A stretch of 35,713 nucleotides of DNA from Candidatus Vogelbacteria bacterium RIFOXYB1_FULL_42_16 (GCA_001823055.1 MHTH01000013.1:1-35713), one strand, 5' to 3'; shown: positions 8,170 through 16,684, counted from the stretch's first letter. Numbers and translations: made by a program. The notes: generated by a model not told the origin, from the letters alone.

Positions 8170-8466
8170 ATGTCTAAAAATTTTATTAAAAACAAAGAAG
8201 ATTTTACTTGCCTCAATTGCGGAGCCGAGGTGATTGGCAATGGTTACACTAATCATTGCCCGAAATGTTTGTGGAGTCAGCATGTCGATAATTTGCCCGG
8301 CGATCGGGCTAACAGTTGTTGTGGTCTCATGGAGCCAATCGGAATTGAAAAAGAGGGCCAAGATCACGACTTAGTTCATCGCTGTCAAAAATGTGGTCTG
8401 ATCAAGAAAAATAAGACGATCAGAGATGATGATATTGGTAGTTACTTAACGGGTATGTTAAAATGA
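8170..8466 (+). CDS. RNHCP domain protein
   Basis: Zn-ribbon CLNCG..YTNHCPKCLWSQHVDNLPGDRANSCCGLMEP..HRCQKCG. Confidence 0.88.
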   Translation: MSKNFIKNKEDFTCLNCGAEVIGNGYTNHCPKCLWSQHVDNLPGDRANSCCGLMEPIGIEKEGQDHDLVHRCQKCGLIKKNKTIRDDDIGSYLTGMLK

Positions 8467-8486
8467 AAAATATTTTGAGGATGAAT

Positions 8487-8602
8487 CCCGTTTAGAGGCC
8501 GCGATCGCTGTCTATTTATGGGTAGTGTCGTCAAAAGTTTGTTTTATCAGTTATAAATTTAAAACAGAAAACGGTCATTGATCGCGATCTGCCTCTAACG
8601 GG
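8487..8602 (+). repeat. Copy 2 of the 116-117 bp imperfect hairpin element
   Basis: CCCGTTTAGAGGCCGCGATCGC...GATCGCGATCTGCCTCTAACGGG; same fold as 5179-5295 with compensatory changes; flanked by ATGAAT/ATGAAA. Confidence 0.85.
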
Positions 8603-8839
8603 ATGAAAAAAGTTACTATTTATACCGCCTCAACTTGTCATTTTTGTCACATGGCCAAGGATTTTTTTAGAGAAAAAGGGGTGGCATTTGAGGAATTTGA
8701 TGTTGGTGTTGATGTCGCCAAGCGTCAGGAGATGATGCAAAAAAGTGGTCAAATGGGCGTGCCAGTCATTGTGATTGACAATAAAGAAGTGATTATCGGT
8801 TTCAACCAACCTTTGATTTCTCAATTGTTGGGGATTTAG
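8603..8839 (+). CDS. Glutaredoxin-family protein
   Basis: CHFCHMAKDFFREKGVAFEEFDVGVD..GVPVIVIDNKEVIIGF. Confidence 0.93.
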   Translation: MKKVTIYTASTCHFCHMAKDFFREKGVAFEEFDVGVDVAKRQEMMQKSGQMGVPVIVIDNKEVIIGFNQPLISQLLGI

Positions 8840-8848
8840 TTTTTTTGA

Positions 8849-8886
8849 AAATCGCCCCGCCCTCACTCGTGAGGGCGGGGCGATTT
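8849..8886. terminator. GC-rich bidirectional terminator
   Basis: AAATCGCCCCGCCCTCAC-TC-GTGAGGGCGGGGCGATTT. Confidence 0.9.
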
Positions 8887-8922
8887 CTAGTTGAATAATT
8901 TTATGCTAAGTTATTATCATTA

Positions 8923-8995
8923 CCCCTCGTAGTTCAATGGATCAGAACAACCCCGTCCTAAGGGGTAGATATAGGTTCGACTCCTGTCGGGGGGA
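8923..8995 (+). tRNA. tRNA-Arg(CCT), CCA not encoded
   Basis: CCCCTCG/CGGGGGG acceptor, anticodon stem ACCCC/GGGGT with loop GTCCTAA. Confidence 0.9.
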
Positions 8996-9029
8996 CAAAG
9001 TCTAATTTAATTTGCTATAATTTATTTAT

Positions 9030-9281
9030 ATGGACAATCAAAATCTTGACCAAAAAGTCGAAGCGATAAAAAGTTTAGCTGAGGAGAATAATAAAATCTT
9101 GCGGAGAATGAAGCGGTCAATGCAATTGGCCAGATTTTTTAGTGTTTTGAAATGGGTGGTGGTTATTGGCGGGACAGTGGGAATTTACTATTACTTTCAA
9201 CCAATAGTCAACCAGTTACTCGATACTTACAGTCAACTATTGGGTGGTCTAGGCGGAGTGCCAAAATTGCCAAATATTTAG
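9030..9281 (+). CDS. Small single-TM hypothetical protein
   Basis: Intact ORF with a coiled N-terminus and one TM helix. Confidence 0.65.
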   Translation: MDNQNLDQKVEAIKSLAEENNKILRRMKRSMQLARFFSVLKWVVVIGGTVGIYYYFQPIVNQLLDTYSQLLGGLGGVPKLPNI

Positions 9282-9652
9282 AATTCTAAATTTTTTCCTT
9301 TATAGGCGTCTGCTTCATCGATGAATTTTTTGCTAACTTTTGTGCTATGAACCGTTGCATGGCAGTTGGAACACAAAAGAATGCATTTTTGTAGTTCTTT
9401 TTTTATAAATTCCCATTTTTTGTTAGCCACATTGCCAATAATAAAATCTTTTTCTTGTGGTTTTAGATGGTGAAATTCAAAGGCTGCTTGATCACCTTTC
9501 CAGCCACAATATTGGCATTTTCCTCCTAAAAATTTAACGGCCGCAGCTTTGGCACGGTATCTTCTGATTTTGGTATTACACACGCCACAACGAGCACGAC
9601 CTTTTTTATGATAATACTTAAATTCTTTATTGCATAATCTACACAGGATCAT
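9278..9652 (-). CDS. HNH endonuclease-like protein with N-terminal zinc ribbon
   Basis: CRLCNKEF..CGVC, CQYCGWKG..FEFHHLKPQEKDF..CILLCSNCHATVH. Confidence 0.85.
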   Translation of the reverse strand: MILCRLCNKEFKYYHKKGRARCGVCNTKIRRYRAKAAAVKFLGGKCQYCGWKGDQAAFEFHHLKPQEKDFIIGNVANKKWEFIKKELQKCILLCSNCHATVHSTKVSKKFIDEADAYKGKNLEF

Positions 9653-9744
9653 ATCATCTAGTATAGCATCTAATGTTCTACCAAAACATAGTAAAGTGTT
9701 GAAAAATGACTTGTTTCTTGTTATTATTCAATAATTATTTATTT

Positions 9745-9818
9745 GCCCAGGTAGCTCAGTTGGCTAGAGCATTTCGCTGAAGACGAAGGGGTCGCCGGTT
9801 CGAGCCCGGCCCTGGGCA
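9745..9818 (+). tRNA. tRNA-Phe(GAA), CCA not encoded
   Basis: GCCCAGG/CCTGGGC acceptor, loop CTGAAGA. Confidence 0.95.
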
Positions 9819-9820
9819 CA

Positions 9821-9866
9821 TCACCTAAAAATCCGTTTACCAGCTGGTAAACGGATTTTTAGGTGA
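9821..9866. terminator. Perfect 46-bp palindromic bidirectional terminator
   Basis: TCACCTAAAAATCCGTTTACCAG|CTGGTAAACGGATTTTTAGGTGA between tRNA-Phe and convergent hsp20. Confidence 0.9.
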
Positions 9867-9869
9867 TTA

Positions 9870-10349
9870 TCAAATCGTGCGGATTTTGACCTTTTGGGTG
9901 CGATTCTTGTCGATTCTCGGTAATTTAATGGTCAATAGGCCGTGTTTTTCAAAGGCTTCGACATTGTCAGGATCAACTTCCGCCGGTAGGCTGATGGTGC
10001 GAGCAAAAGAGCCCCAGTATAGTTCCTTGGTGTGATAATTGTTACCAACTGTTTCCGTCTGTCTTTCTCGTCGGCCTTCGATAGTGATCGACTCGCGGGC
10101 AATATCAATATTGATATTTTCTGGCTTGACGCCGGCAATCATGGTTTGGACGATAATTTCATTTGGTTTTTCGTAGACATCAATCGCGAGTTCACCGACT
10201 TCTTCTTCTGATTTTTCCAGCCAATCATCATCGTGAGAAATTATTTTAGTCCCGTATTGGCTGTCATCAACAATACTGTCATCATCAGAGACAGAAATAC
10301 TGCCGGTGATGCGTTCAAAAAACGATCTTTTGTCTTTATTGCCGAACAT
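9870..10349 (-). CDS. Hsp20/alpha-crystallin small heat shock protein
   Basis: ELAIDVYEKPNEIIVQTMIAGVKPENINIDI..FARTISLPAEVDPDNVEAFEKHGLLTIKLPR. Confidence 0.95.
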   Translation of the reverse strand: MFGNKDKRSFFERITGSISVSDDDSIVDDSQYGTKIISHDDDWLEKSEEEVGELAIDVYEKPNEIIVQTMIAGVKPENINIDIARESITIEGRRERQTETVGNNYHTKELYWGSFARTISLPAEVDPDNVEAFEKHGLLTIKLPRIDKNRTQKVKIRTI

Positions 10350-10381
10350 ATTTAAAAATTATTTAAAATTACTGATCAAAA

Positions 10382-11119
10382 TTAAAAATTTGGCTTGACT
10401 CGTTTGGCGAGCTCAAAGAGAAAGAGAATAATGAGGACAAAAATCCAAAGAACAAACATAATCGGCAACATCATTTGTCCACCACTAATAATTATAAGAA
10501 AATTAAAGGCGGTATGCAAGGCAATAGCCAAGATTACGCCACTAAAAATAGTTAGCCATTTCTGAAGAGATTTTTTATAGAAAGTTAAAGCCCAAGTGGC
10601 GCCGATTAGTGCCGAGCAAACTGTATGGAGAATCGTTGAACCTAAAAAGCGTAGTCCTCCAGTGAATAAAAAGACGCCAAAAGTTTCTTGTTGAGACAAA
10701 GAATTGATTAAGAACAAAAGATTTTCCATACTGGCAAAACCGAGAGCGACCGTGATCATATAGATCATGGCATCGATTGGCTCGTCTAGGTGGCGATTGC
10801 GTCCGATAATAAAAGCGATAGCGCTAAATTTAACCAGTTCTTCGATCACTGCCATATTGATGAAAGGTAGAGTCGACAGCCAGCCAATCCAACCGCTTAT
10901 CTCTAAAGACGGCGATTCAAATAGTTTTTCTAAAAAAAAGGCCACAAAGACAGCAACCAAACCAAGAGTAAAAGTATAAAGAATCAGGCTTTTAGGTTCG
11001 GGATTTTTATGATCTTCCCATAGCCAAAACAATAACCATAAAATCACTGGCAAAAAACCGGTGACAAAAGCCAAAAGAATCATTTGTGGGTCAATCGTTG
11101 CTAGAGTGGTACTAGTCAT
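10382..11119 (-). CDS. PrsW-family intramembrane metalloprotease
   Basis: EELVKF, HLDEPIDAMIYMITVALGFASMEN, H in helix 'ILHTVCSALIGA'; ATG at 11119 overlaps the valS stop (track start 11140). Confidence 0.85.
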   Translation of the reverse strand: MTSTTLATIDPQMILLAFVTGFLPVILWLLFWLWEDHKNPEPKSLILYTFTLGLVAVFVAFFLEKLFESPSLEISGWIGWLSTLPFINMAVIEELVKFSAIAFIIGRNRHLDEPIDAMIYMITVALGFASMENLLFLINSLSQQETFGVFLFTGGLRFLGSTILHTVCSALIGATWALTFYKKSLQKWLTIFSGVILAIALHTAFNFLIIISGGQMMLPIMFVLWIFVLIILFLFELAKRVKPNF

Positions 11120-13229
11120 TTTGGTGAGGCCAATCTTCAACTATTAATAATGAACTGGTGGTGGAAAATTTACCGATCTGCCATAATTCTTCGGTCACAA
11201 AAGGCATAAAAGGATGAAGCAGTTTAAGAGTTTGACCTAAAATCAGACGCAGGGTTTGTCGACGGGTATCGGCGACTTCACCTGGTGTGGCCAAAATCGC
11301 TTTGCTTTCCTCGATAATTTCGTCAGCCAGACGATGCCAAGCATAATGATAAATTTTTTCACCTGCTAAATAAAAACGATAATTTTCCAAATCATTTGTC
11401 ACAGCGGTCGCTAACTCGTTAAACTCTTTCAATAAGTTGGCTTCGGTCGGCGTTTCGTTGTCTGTCGGAGCATAACTTAAAATAAATCGACTGATATTCC
11501 AGAGTTTATTGGAAAAATGTTTGTAAGCTTTGATTTTATCCTCGGCTAGAGCCATGGCTGTGCCGGGAGTATTACCAATCACCAACGCCATGCGGAGAGC
11601 GTCGGCGCCGTATTTATTGACAATCTCGATCGGGTTAATAACATTGCCTTTACTCTTGCTCATTTTGAGGCCTTGGCCGTCGCGAACCATACCGTGCAGA
11701 TAAACAGTATGAAAAGGAATTTGATTGGTGCGATAGAGACCGAGCATAATCATGCGGGCGACCCAAAAAAAGAGAATATCGGCACCGGTTTCCATCACAG
11801 CGGTCGGATAAAAATTTTTATAATCTTTGTTTTCCGGATAACCGAGAGTGGCAAAAGGCCATTGGCCGGACGAAAACCAAGTATCAAAAGTGTCTGGATC
11901 TTGGACTAACTCACTGCCACATTGGCCGCAAGTAGTTTTTTTGTTTTCCAGATCAGGTACACCAAAATCGCATTTAGGACAAATTTTAGCCGGAATTTGA
12001 ATCCCCCAAGCGATTTGGCGAGAGATATTCCAATCACGGATATTGTCCAACCAATTAGTAAATATTTTTTTTGAGAAATCGGGAATAATTTTTATGTCGC
12101 CATCGTAAACTGCCTTCAGAGCTGGTTTGGCTAATGGTTCCATTTTGACAAACCATTGGGGAATGACTCTTGGCTCCAAAACCCGTCCACATTTATAGCA
12201 GGCAATGACATTGTGTTCGTAAGGTTCTTCTTTGATCAGCAAGCCAAGCTCTTTTAAATCGGCAACGACCGTGGTCCGCGCTTCGTCGACTTTCAGGCCG
12301 GTATATTTGCCGGTCTTGTCGTTGAGTTTGCCAAATTGATCGATGACTTCGATGGCGGGGAGATTGTGTCGCTTGGCCAAATCAAAGTCGTTTTGGTCGT
12401 GAGCGGGCGTAATTTTCAGAGCGCCAGTGCCAAAATCTTTTTCTACGATTGGATCAGCAACGACTTTTAATTTCATTGAACCGATCGGCGTTTGAACTTC
12501 AATGTCTTGATCGATATATTGCTGGTAGCGTTCATCATCTGGGTTGACCGCTACCGCTACATCGCCAAACATGGTTTCGGGACGGACAGTGGCGACGACC
12601 AATGGTCCGTATTGTAGATAATAAAGTTTGTCGATCCGAGTCTCGGTGCTTGTTTCCAGATCAGACAGAGAAGTTTGATGTTTAGTGCACCAGTTGACCA
12701 AACGCTTGCCCCGATAAATCAAATCATCGTCATAGAGTTGTTGAAAGGTGCCGTAAACTGTTTTGATGATCGCTGGATCGAGAGTAAATTTTTCTCTTGA
12801 CCAATCACAGGAAGCACCGAGAGCTTTTAGCTCCGCTTCCATATATTTTTTATTTTCTAGCGTAAAAGCCATAATCTCGTCGTATAGTTTTTGGCGATCC
12901 ATGCCAAAACGAGACCGGCCTTCTTTTTCCAATTTCTTTTCGTAGACCACTTGGGTTTCAAAGCCGGCATGATCGGCGCCCGGTAGCCACAGAGTTTTAA
13001 AGCCTCGCATCCGCTTGTAGCGAATCATCAAATCTTCAATCGTGACAAAGAGGGCGTGACCGGCGTGGAGATGGCCGTTGGCGTTGGGCGGAGGCATAAT
13101 GATGGTGAAAGGTTTGGAACGGTCACCAGATAGGTTTTCTGGCTGAAAAAAACCGCTCTCTTGCCAGAGATCGTAGATTCTTGATTCAGTGTCAGCTGGA
13201 TTGTAGGGTTTTTCCAGTTTTGGGTCCAT
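11112..13229 (-). CDS. valS: Valyl-tRNA synthetase (compact, 705 aa)
   Basis: PPPNANGHLHAGHAL, WLPGADHAGFETQ, KMSKSKGNVINP. Confidence 0.96.
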   Translation of the reverse strand: MDPKLEKPYNPADTESRIYDLWQESGFFQPENLSGDRSKPFTIIMPPPNANGHLHAGHALFVTIEDLMIRYKRMRGFKTLWLPGADHAGFETQVVYEKKLEKEGRSRFGMDRQKLYDEIMAFTLENKKYMEAELKALGASCDWSREKFTLDPAIIKTVYGTFQQLYDDDLIYRGKRLVNWCTKHQTSLSDLETSTETRIDKLYYLQYGPLVVATVRPETMFGDVAVAVNPDDERYQQYIDQDIEVQTPIGSMKLKVVADPIVEKDFGTGALKITPAHDQNDFDLAKRHNLPAIEVIDQFGKLNDKTGKYTGLKVDEARTTVVADLKELGLLIKEEPYEHNVIACYKCGRVLEPRVIPQWFVKMEPLAKPALKAVYDGDIKIIPDFSKKIFTNWLDNIRDWNISRQIAWGIQIPAKICPKCDFGVPDLENKKTTCGQCGSELVQDPDTFDTWFSSGQWPFATLGYPENKDYKNFYPTAVMETGADILFFWVARMIMLGLYRTNQIPFHTVYLHGMVRDGQGLKMSKSKGNVINPIEIVNKYGADALRMALVIGNTPGTAMALAEDKIKAYKHFSNKLWNISRFILSYAPTDNETPTEANLLKEFNELATAVTNDLENYRFYLAGEKIYHYAWHRLADEIIEESKAILATPGEVADTRRQTLRLILGQTLKLLHPFMPFVTEELWQIGKFSTTSSLLIVEDWPHQND

Positions 13230-13255
13230 TTAGACCATATTAGCAAAGAAAAGTG

Positions 13256-13396
13256 GTTATTTCAAAACTTTTTACTCGGCACAACATTTTAAGGGTACGG
13301 ATTTTTCGAAGCTTGAAAAATCCTGAAGTTTTCGCGTCGACACGCTCAAAACCCCCTTAAAATGTTGTGCCTCGTAATTCAAAGTTTTGAAATAAC
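13256..13396 (+). repeat. Structured repeat copy A (three-way-junction element)
   Basis: Outer arms GTTATTTCAAAACTTT/AAAGTTTTGAAATAAC; core AAGGGTACGGATTTTTCGAAGCTTGAAAAATCCTGAAG..ACCCCCTT. Confidence 0.93.
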
Positions 13397-13398
13397 AT

Positions 13399-14559
13399 TT
13401 AGTTTCCAAGCTTTAGATTCCCGTCAGCTTTGATTTTACCAATCGTTGGGAGTTTAGCTTTAACTGTCAATTTTAAGTAACCAGCGCCAGCGATCATGGT
13501 GGCGTTGTCGCCAGTTAGATTTTGGTCGGGGAGAATGAGTAAGATTTTTTGGTCAGTGTTAGTGACAGTCTTAGTAAAAGCCTCGCGAATGGCGCGGTTG
13601 GCGATGACACCACCACCGACGATGATCGACTTGGTGCCGTATTTTTTAGCAGCCGACATTGTTTTAGCGACAACGACTTCGGCGGCTGCGTCTTCAAATT
13701 CTTTAGCGATAGATGCTTTTTGCTCGGAGGAAAGGTCGCCCAATTTTTTAATGAGATAAAGAACGGCGGTTTTTAGACCAGAAAAAGAAAAATCAAAATC
13801 ACCGGAGTGGAGCATGGGGCGTGGTAGTTTGATCTCATCTCTTTTTTTACCAATTTCTGCCAGTTTGGAGATTTCTGGTCCGCCTGGGTATGGTAGATCG
13901 AGGAGGCGAGCAACTTTATCGAAAGCTTCACCGACGGCATCGTCGCGAGTATGACCAATGGCTTGGTAGTCACGCCATTTTTTAACTAAAACCAATTCGG
14001 TATGCCCTCCCGAAATGATGACTCCCACTGCCGGAAAAGAAATTTTTATTACTTTCTTATTTAAAAGTGGGGCAATTAAATGTCCTTCGAGATGATTGGT
14101 TGGCACGACTGGAATATCCCAGAGCAAGCTTAGGGCTTGGGCAAAATTTATTCCCACCCACAGGGCTGGTTCAAGGCCGGGTCCCGAAGTGACAGCGATG
14201 GCGTCAATTTTTGGCGCTGGTATGTCCACGATCTGATCAAAAAAAGCAGTTCTTAACTCAGGCTCTCTTTCGAGAATTTTTTCTAGTTTTCTAGCTTGCC
14301 CCGTGGCGAGCCCATCAGCGAGTTTTACGGGGTTTTTTGAAGTCGAATTTAGCGCCTCAATTAATAGGGGCACTAAATTCTTGCCGTGCTCTCTTTTGGC
14401 GAGCATTGGCACTACACCGCCGAATTCGCGGTGAAGTTCGATCTGAGAAGAAACTAATTGGGTCAAGACCGAAAAAACCGGTTTAGTTAAACCGCCCTTG
14501 GCCTCAACGATACTGATAGCCGTTTCGTCACAACTGGTTTCTATGGCTAGAATTTTCAT
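13399..14559 (-). CDS. tsaD: tRNA N6-threonylcarbamoyladenosine synthase component TsaD
   Basis: MKILAIETSCDETAISIVE, EHGKNLVPLL, GISGGHTELV-type motif (IISGGHTELV); start chosen at MKILAIE (track start 14592). Confidence 0.95.
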   Translation of the reverse strand: MKILAIETSCDETAISIVEAKGGLTKPVFSVLTQLVSSQIELHREFGGVVPMLAKREHGKNLVPLLIEALNSTSKNPVKLADGLATGQARKLEKILEREPELRTAFFDQIVDIPAPKIDAIAVTSGPGLEPALWVGINFAQALSLLWDIPVVPTNHLEGHLIAPLLNKKVIKISFPAVGVIISGGHTELVLVKKWRDYQAIGHTRDDAVGEAFDKVARLLDLPYPGGPEISKLAEIGKKRDEIKLPRPMLHSGDFDFSFSGLKTAVLYLIKKLGDLSSEQKASIAKEFEDAAAEVVVAKTMSAAKKYGTKSIIVGGGVIANRAIREAFTKTVTNTDQKILLILPDQNLTGDNATMIAGAGYLKLTVKAKLPTIGKIKADGNLKLGN

Positions 14560-14616
14560 AATGGGACTATAACAAAAAATGACCCAAAACAAAAACCACT
14601 TTAAAAGCAGTTTTTG

Positions 14617-14690
14617 TGGGCCTGTGCAGATTTGAACTGCAGACCTTTACAATGTCAATGTAACGCTCTAACCAGCTGAGCTACAGGCCC
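14617..14690 (-). tRNA. tRNA-Val(GAC), CCA not encoded
   Basis: GGGCCTG/CAGGCCC acceptor, anticodon stem TTACA/TGTAA with loop TTGACAT. Confidence 0.95.
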
Positions 14691-15373
14691 ATATTTTCAA
14701 TAATTTTCTGACAAAACTTTCTGCTAATGTATACTAATTTTCGTTGTATTGCAACGTTACCACAATCAATTACGCAGACACCTTTATAGTGAGAGTAAGT
14801 TTTTGTTTTTATCGTTCTTTTATCTATCGATACTTTCCTAAATCTTTTAATCGGCACTTTTAACTCTCTTGACCAGTATTTTTTCATTAATTCCGGATTT
14901 TGATCTGCTCGCAAATGTAAATAAAAAGAAATCGAATCTATTTTTAGGTTGTATAAATTTTGTATTGATTTTAGAAATAATTTTAAAATCAATGGGTCAG
15001 AATTACCCATGCTTGTTTTTGTTCCGGCCTTTGTACCCTCTCCAAGATAAAGCATGGCTAAACTTAATTCCAAAATCTCATCATTTATAAGTATTTTATT
15101 GAGAGTTTTTTCTGCTTCGATTTCAGCAACTAATATTCTGTCAGCTTTTTGTTTATTGTGCCACTTTACCGCACCTTTTCTGGCTTTGATTAAAGCTTTT
15201 TGATGTTTTTGTTCGAGGATCTTTTTTTGCGATTTTTTCAGCTCAATATTTTTAAACCAACCGCTCAAAGTTGAGCGGGGAATTTTTAATTCCGATTCAA
15301 TATCTCTGATTGATCTACCCTGTTTTCTTAATTTAACGGCTTTGTCCTTATACTCGAACCACTTTGACTTCAT
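14681..15373 (-). CDS. HTH plus LAGLIDADG-like (homing-endonuclease-like) protein
   Basis: N-terminal HTH (GRSIRDIESELKIPRSTLSGWFKNIEL), then LSLAMLYLGEGTKAG..MGNSDPLILKLFL..FYLHLRADQNPELMKKYW. Confidence 0.6.
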   Translation of the reverse strand: MKSKWFEYKDKAVKLRKQGRSIRDIESELKIPRSTLSGWFKNIELKKSQKKILEQKHQKALIKARKGAVKWHNKQKADRILVAEIEAEKTLNKILINDEILELSLAMLYLGEGTKAGTKTSMGNSDPLILKLFLKSIQNLYNLKIDSISFYLHLRADQNPELMKKYWSRELKVPIKRFRKVSIDKRTIKTKTYSHYKGVCVIDCGNVAIQRKLVYISRKFCQKIIENMGL

Positions 15374-15424
15374 GTATAAATTATACTATCTATGGTTCGA
15401 ATATTGTATAGAAAAAGGGGATAA

Positions 15425-16021
15425 CTATGATCGTCTTTTTCTCCACCAGAACCAGATCGCGACAGCTACCATTCCCACAACAACAATGATGTCCATATAG
15501 TTTCCATATTCTTTGATTATTTCCCAATTTTGTCCCAGATAATAGCCGATGATGGCCAGAAGATCATTCCACAAAAAAGCACCGATGGCGGTATAGATGA
15601 CAAATTTTCCTAGGTTCATCTTTCCGATCCCGGCTGGAATAGAAATCAGATGTCGGACGATCGGAATAAAACGACTGAAAAAAACCGCCTTCTCGCCACT
15701 GCGAGCAAAAAATTCTTCCGTCTTTTTCAGGTGTTCTTCATTGAGCAATAAATAATGACCGAAACGCAAAACCAGTCTCCGACCGCCATAATATCCGAGC
15801 CAGTAGGAAAACAGTGAACCGATCAGACTGCCAACCATACTCCACCAAGCAATACCAAGCAGAGTCATTTCTCCCGAATACCACAAAAAGCCGGCAAAGG
15901 GCATAATCGCTTCGCTGGGAATCGGGAAGATCATGCTTTCCAGTGCCATAGCAAAAACTAGTCCCGGGTAGCCAGTGACTGCGAGAATGGCAGTAATGTA
16001 GTCGACGATGATGGTGGTCAT
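15425..16021 (-). CDS. DedA/SNARE-associated (VTT) family membrane protein
   Basis: ESMIFPIPSEAIMPFAGFL..GSLIGSLFSYWLGYYGGR..FFSRFIPIVRHLISIPAGIGKM. Confidence 0.93.
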   Translation of the reverse strand: MTTIIVDYITAILAVTGYPGLVFAMALESMIFPIPSEAIMPFAGFLWYSGEMTLLGIAWWSMVGSLIGSLFSYWLGYYGGRRLVLRFGHYLLLNEEHLKKTEEFFARSGEKAVFFSRFIPIVRHLISIPAGIGKMNLGKFVIYTAIGAFLWNDLLAIIGYYLGQNWEIIKEYGNYMDIIVVVGMVAVAIWFWWRKRRS

Positions 16022-16104
16022 ATTAAAGATTATGATAGCATTTAATCAGATTAAAGTGGAATAATAAATTTGCGTTTCGCACTCATAATTTATGTGGTCC
16101 ACCT

Positions 16105-16156
16105 TCACATCATAGAGAAAAGAGCGCACTGCTGCGCTCTTTTCTCTATGATGTGA
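16105..16156. terminator. Hairpin/terminator abutting the 3' end of tRNA-Glu
   Basis: TCACATCATAGAGAAAAGAGCGCA-CTGC-TGCGCTCTTTTCTCTATGATGTGA. Confidence 0.85.
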
Positions 16157-16225
16157 CCTTACCGGGAATCGAACCCGGATTTACGCCGTGAAAGGGCGCT
16201 GTCCTAACCGTTAGACGATAAGGCC
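16154..16225 (-). tRNA. tRNA-Glu(TTC), CCA not encoded
   Basis: GGCCTTA/TAAGGTC acceptor, loop CTTTCAC, T-arm CCGGGTTCGATTCCCGG. Confidence 0.95.
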
Positions 16226-16357
16226 AAATATTCTATTGTCTTTCCTTTGCCGTTACCTGCCTGCCTGCAGGCAGGAATGATAAGGCCGAAAAACATAAAA
16301 ATCCTAACATTTTTTTGAAAAAATGCCAAGAAAGTGTTAGGATTTGCTTGTCTTCAC

Positions 16358-16444
16358 GGAGGCGTGGCTGAGTGGTTGAAGGCACCGCATTCGAAACGCG
16401 GCAGGGGTGAAAGCCCCTCGGGGGTTCAAATCCTCCCGCCTCCG
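16358..16444 (+). tRNA. tRNA-Ser(CGA), long variable arm, CCA not encoded
   Basis: GGAGGCG/CGCCTCC acceptor, loop TTCGAAA, variable arm GGGGTGAAAGCCCC. Confidence 0.95.
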
Positions 16445-16621
16445 CACTAGCTATTTTTAATATATCGAAAACATGAAGATATATTAAAAATGGATAGCGG
16501 TTTTGTGGCAGGGGATTTGAAGGGCACAGGTTCAAACAAGCGAAGCTTGAGAACCGAGCCGGGGTCGAGAGTACTTTATATTTTGCGAGTAACCGAAGCA
16601 AAATATTTAGTAACTCGTGAC

Positions 16622-16640
16622 CAAATCCTCCCGCCTCCGC
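16622..16640 (+). repeat. Second copy of the tRNA-Ser 3' end
   Basis: CAAATCCTCCCGCCTCCGC, identical to 16427-16445, here followed by CA (CCA-like). Confidence 0.9.
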
Positions 16641-16684
16641 CAGATTTGCAACTTTGAACCTAAGTAGAATAAGGGTTTTTTAGG

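Noticed and set aside
8058-8367. Minus-strand ORFs of 60 and 71 aa near RNHCP
   Set aside because: They arise from the 56-bp palindrome and the antisense of the RNHCP gene.
11112-13229. Short ValRS (705 aa) as a truncated gene
   Set aside because: Catalytic and anticodon-binding regions appear intact and the gene ends cleanly into prsW; compact ValRS is plausible in reduced genomes.
13256-13396. Structured repeat as a simple intrinsic terminator for tsaD
   Set aside because: Copies also occur in divergent promoter regions, and the conserved multi-hairpin core with fixed linkers exceeds what a terminator needs.
16233-16601. 122-aa minus-strand ORF
   Set aside because: It runs antisense through tRNA-Ser(CGA) and hairpin-rich tRNA remnants; no protein-like conservation expected.
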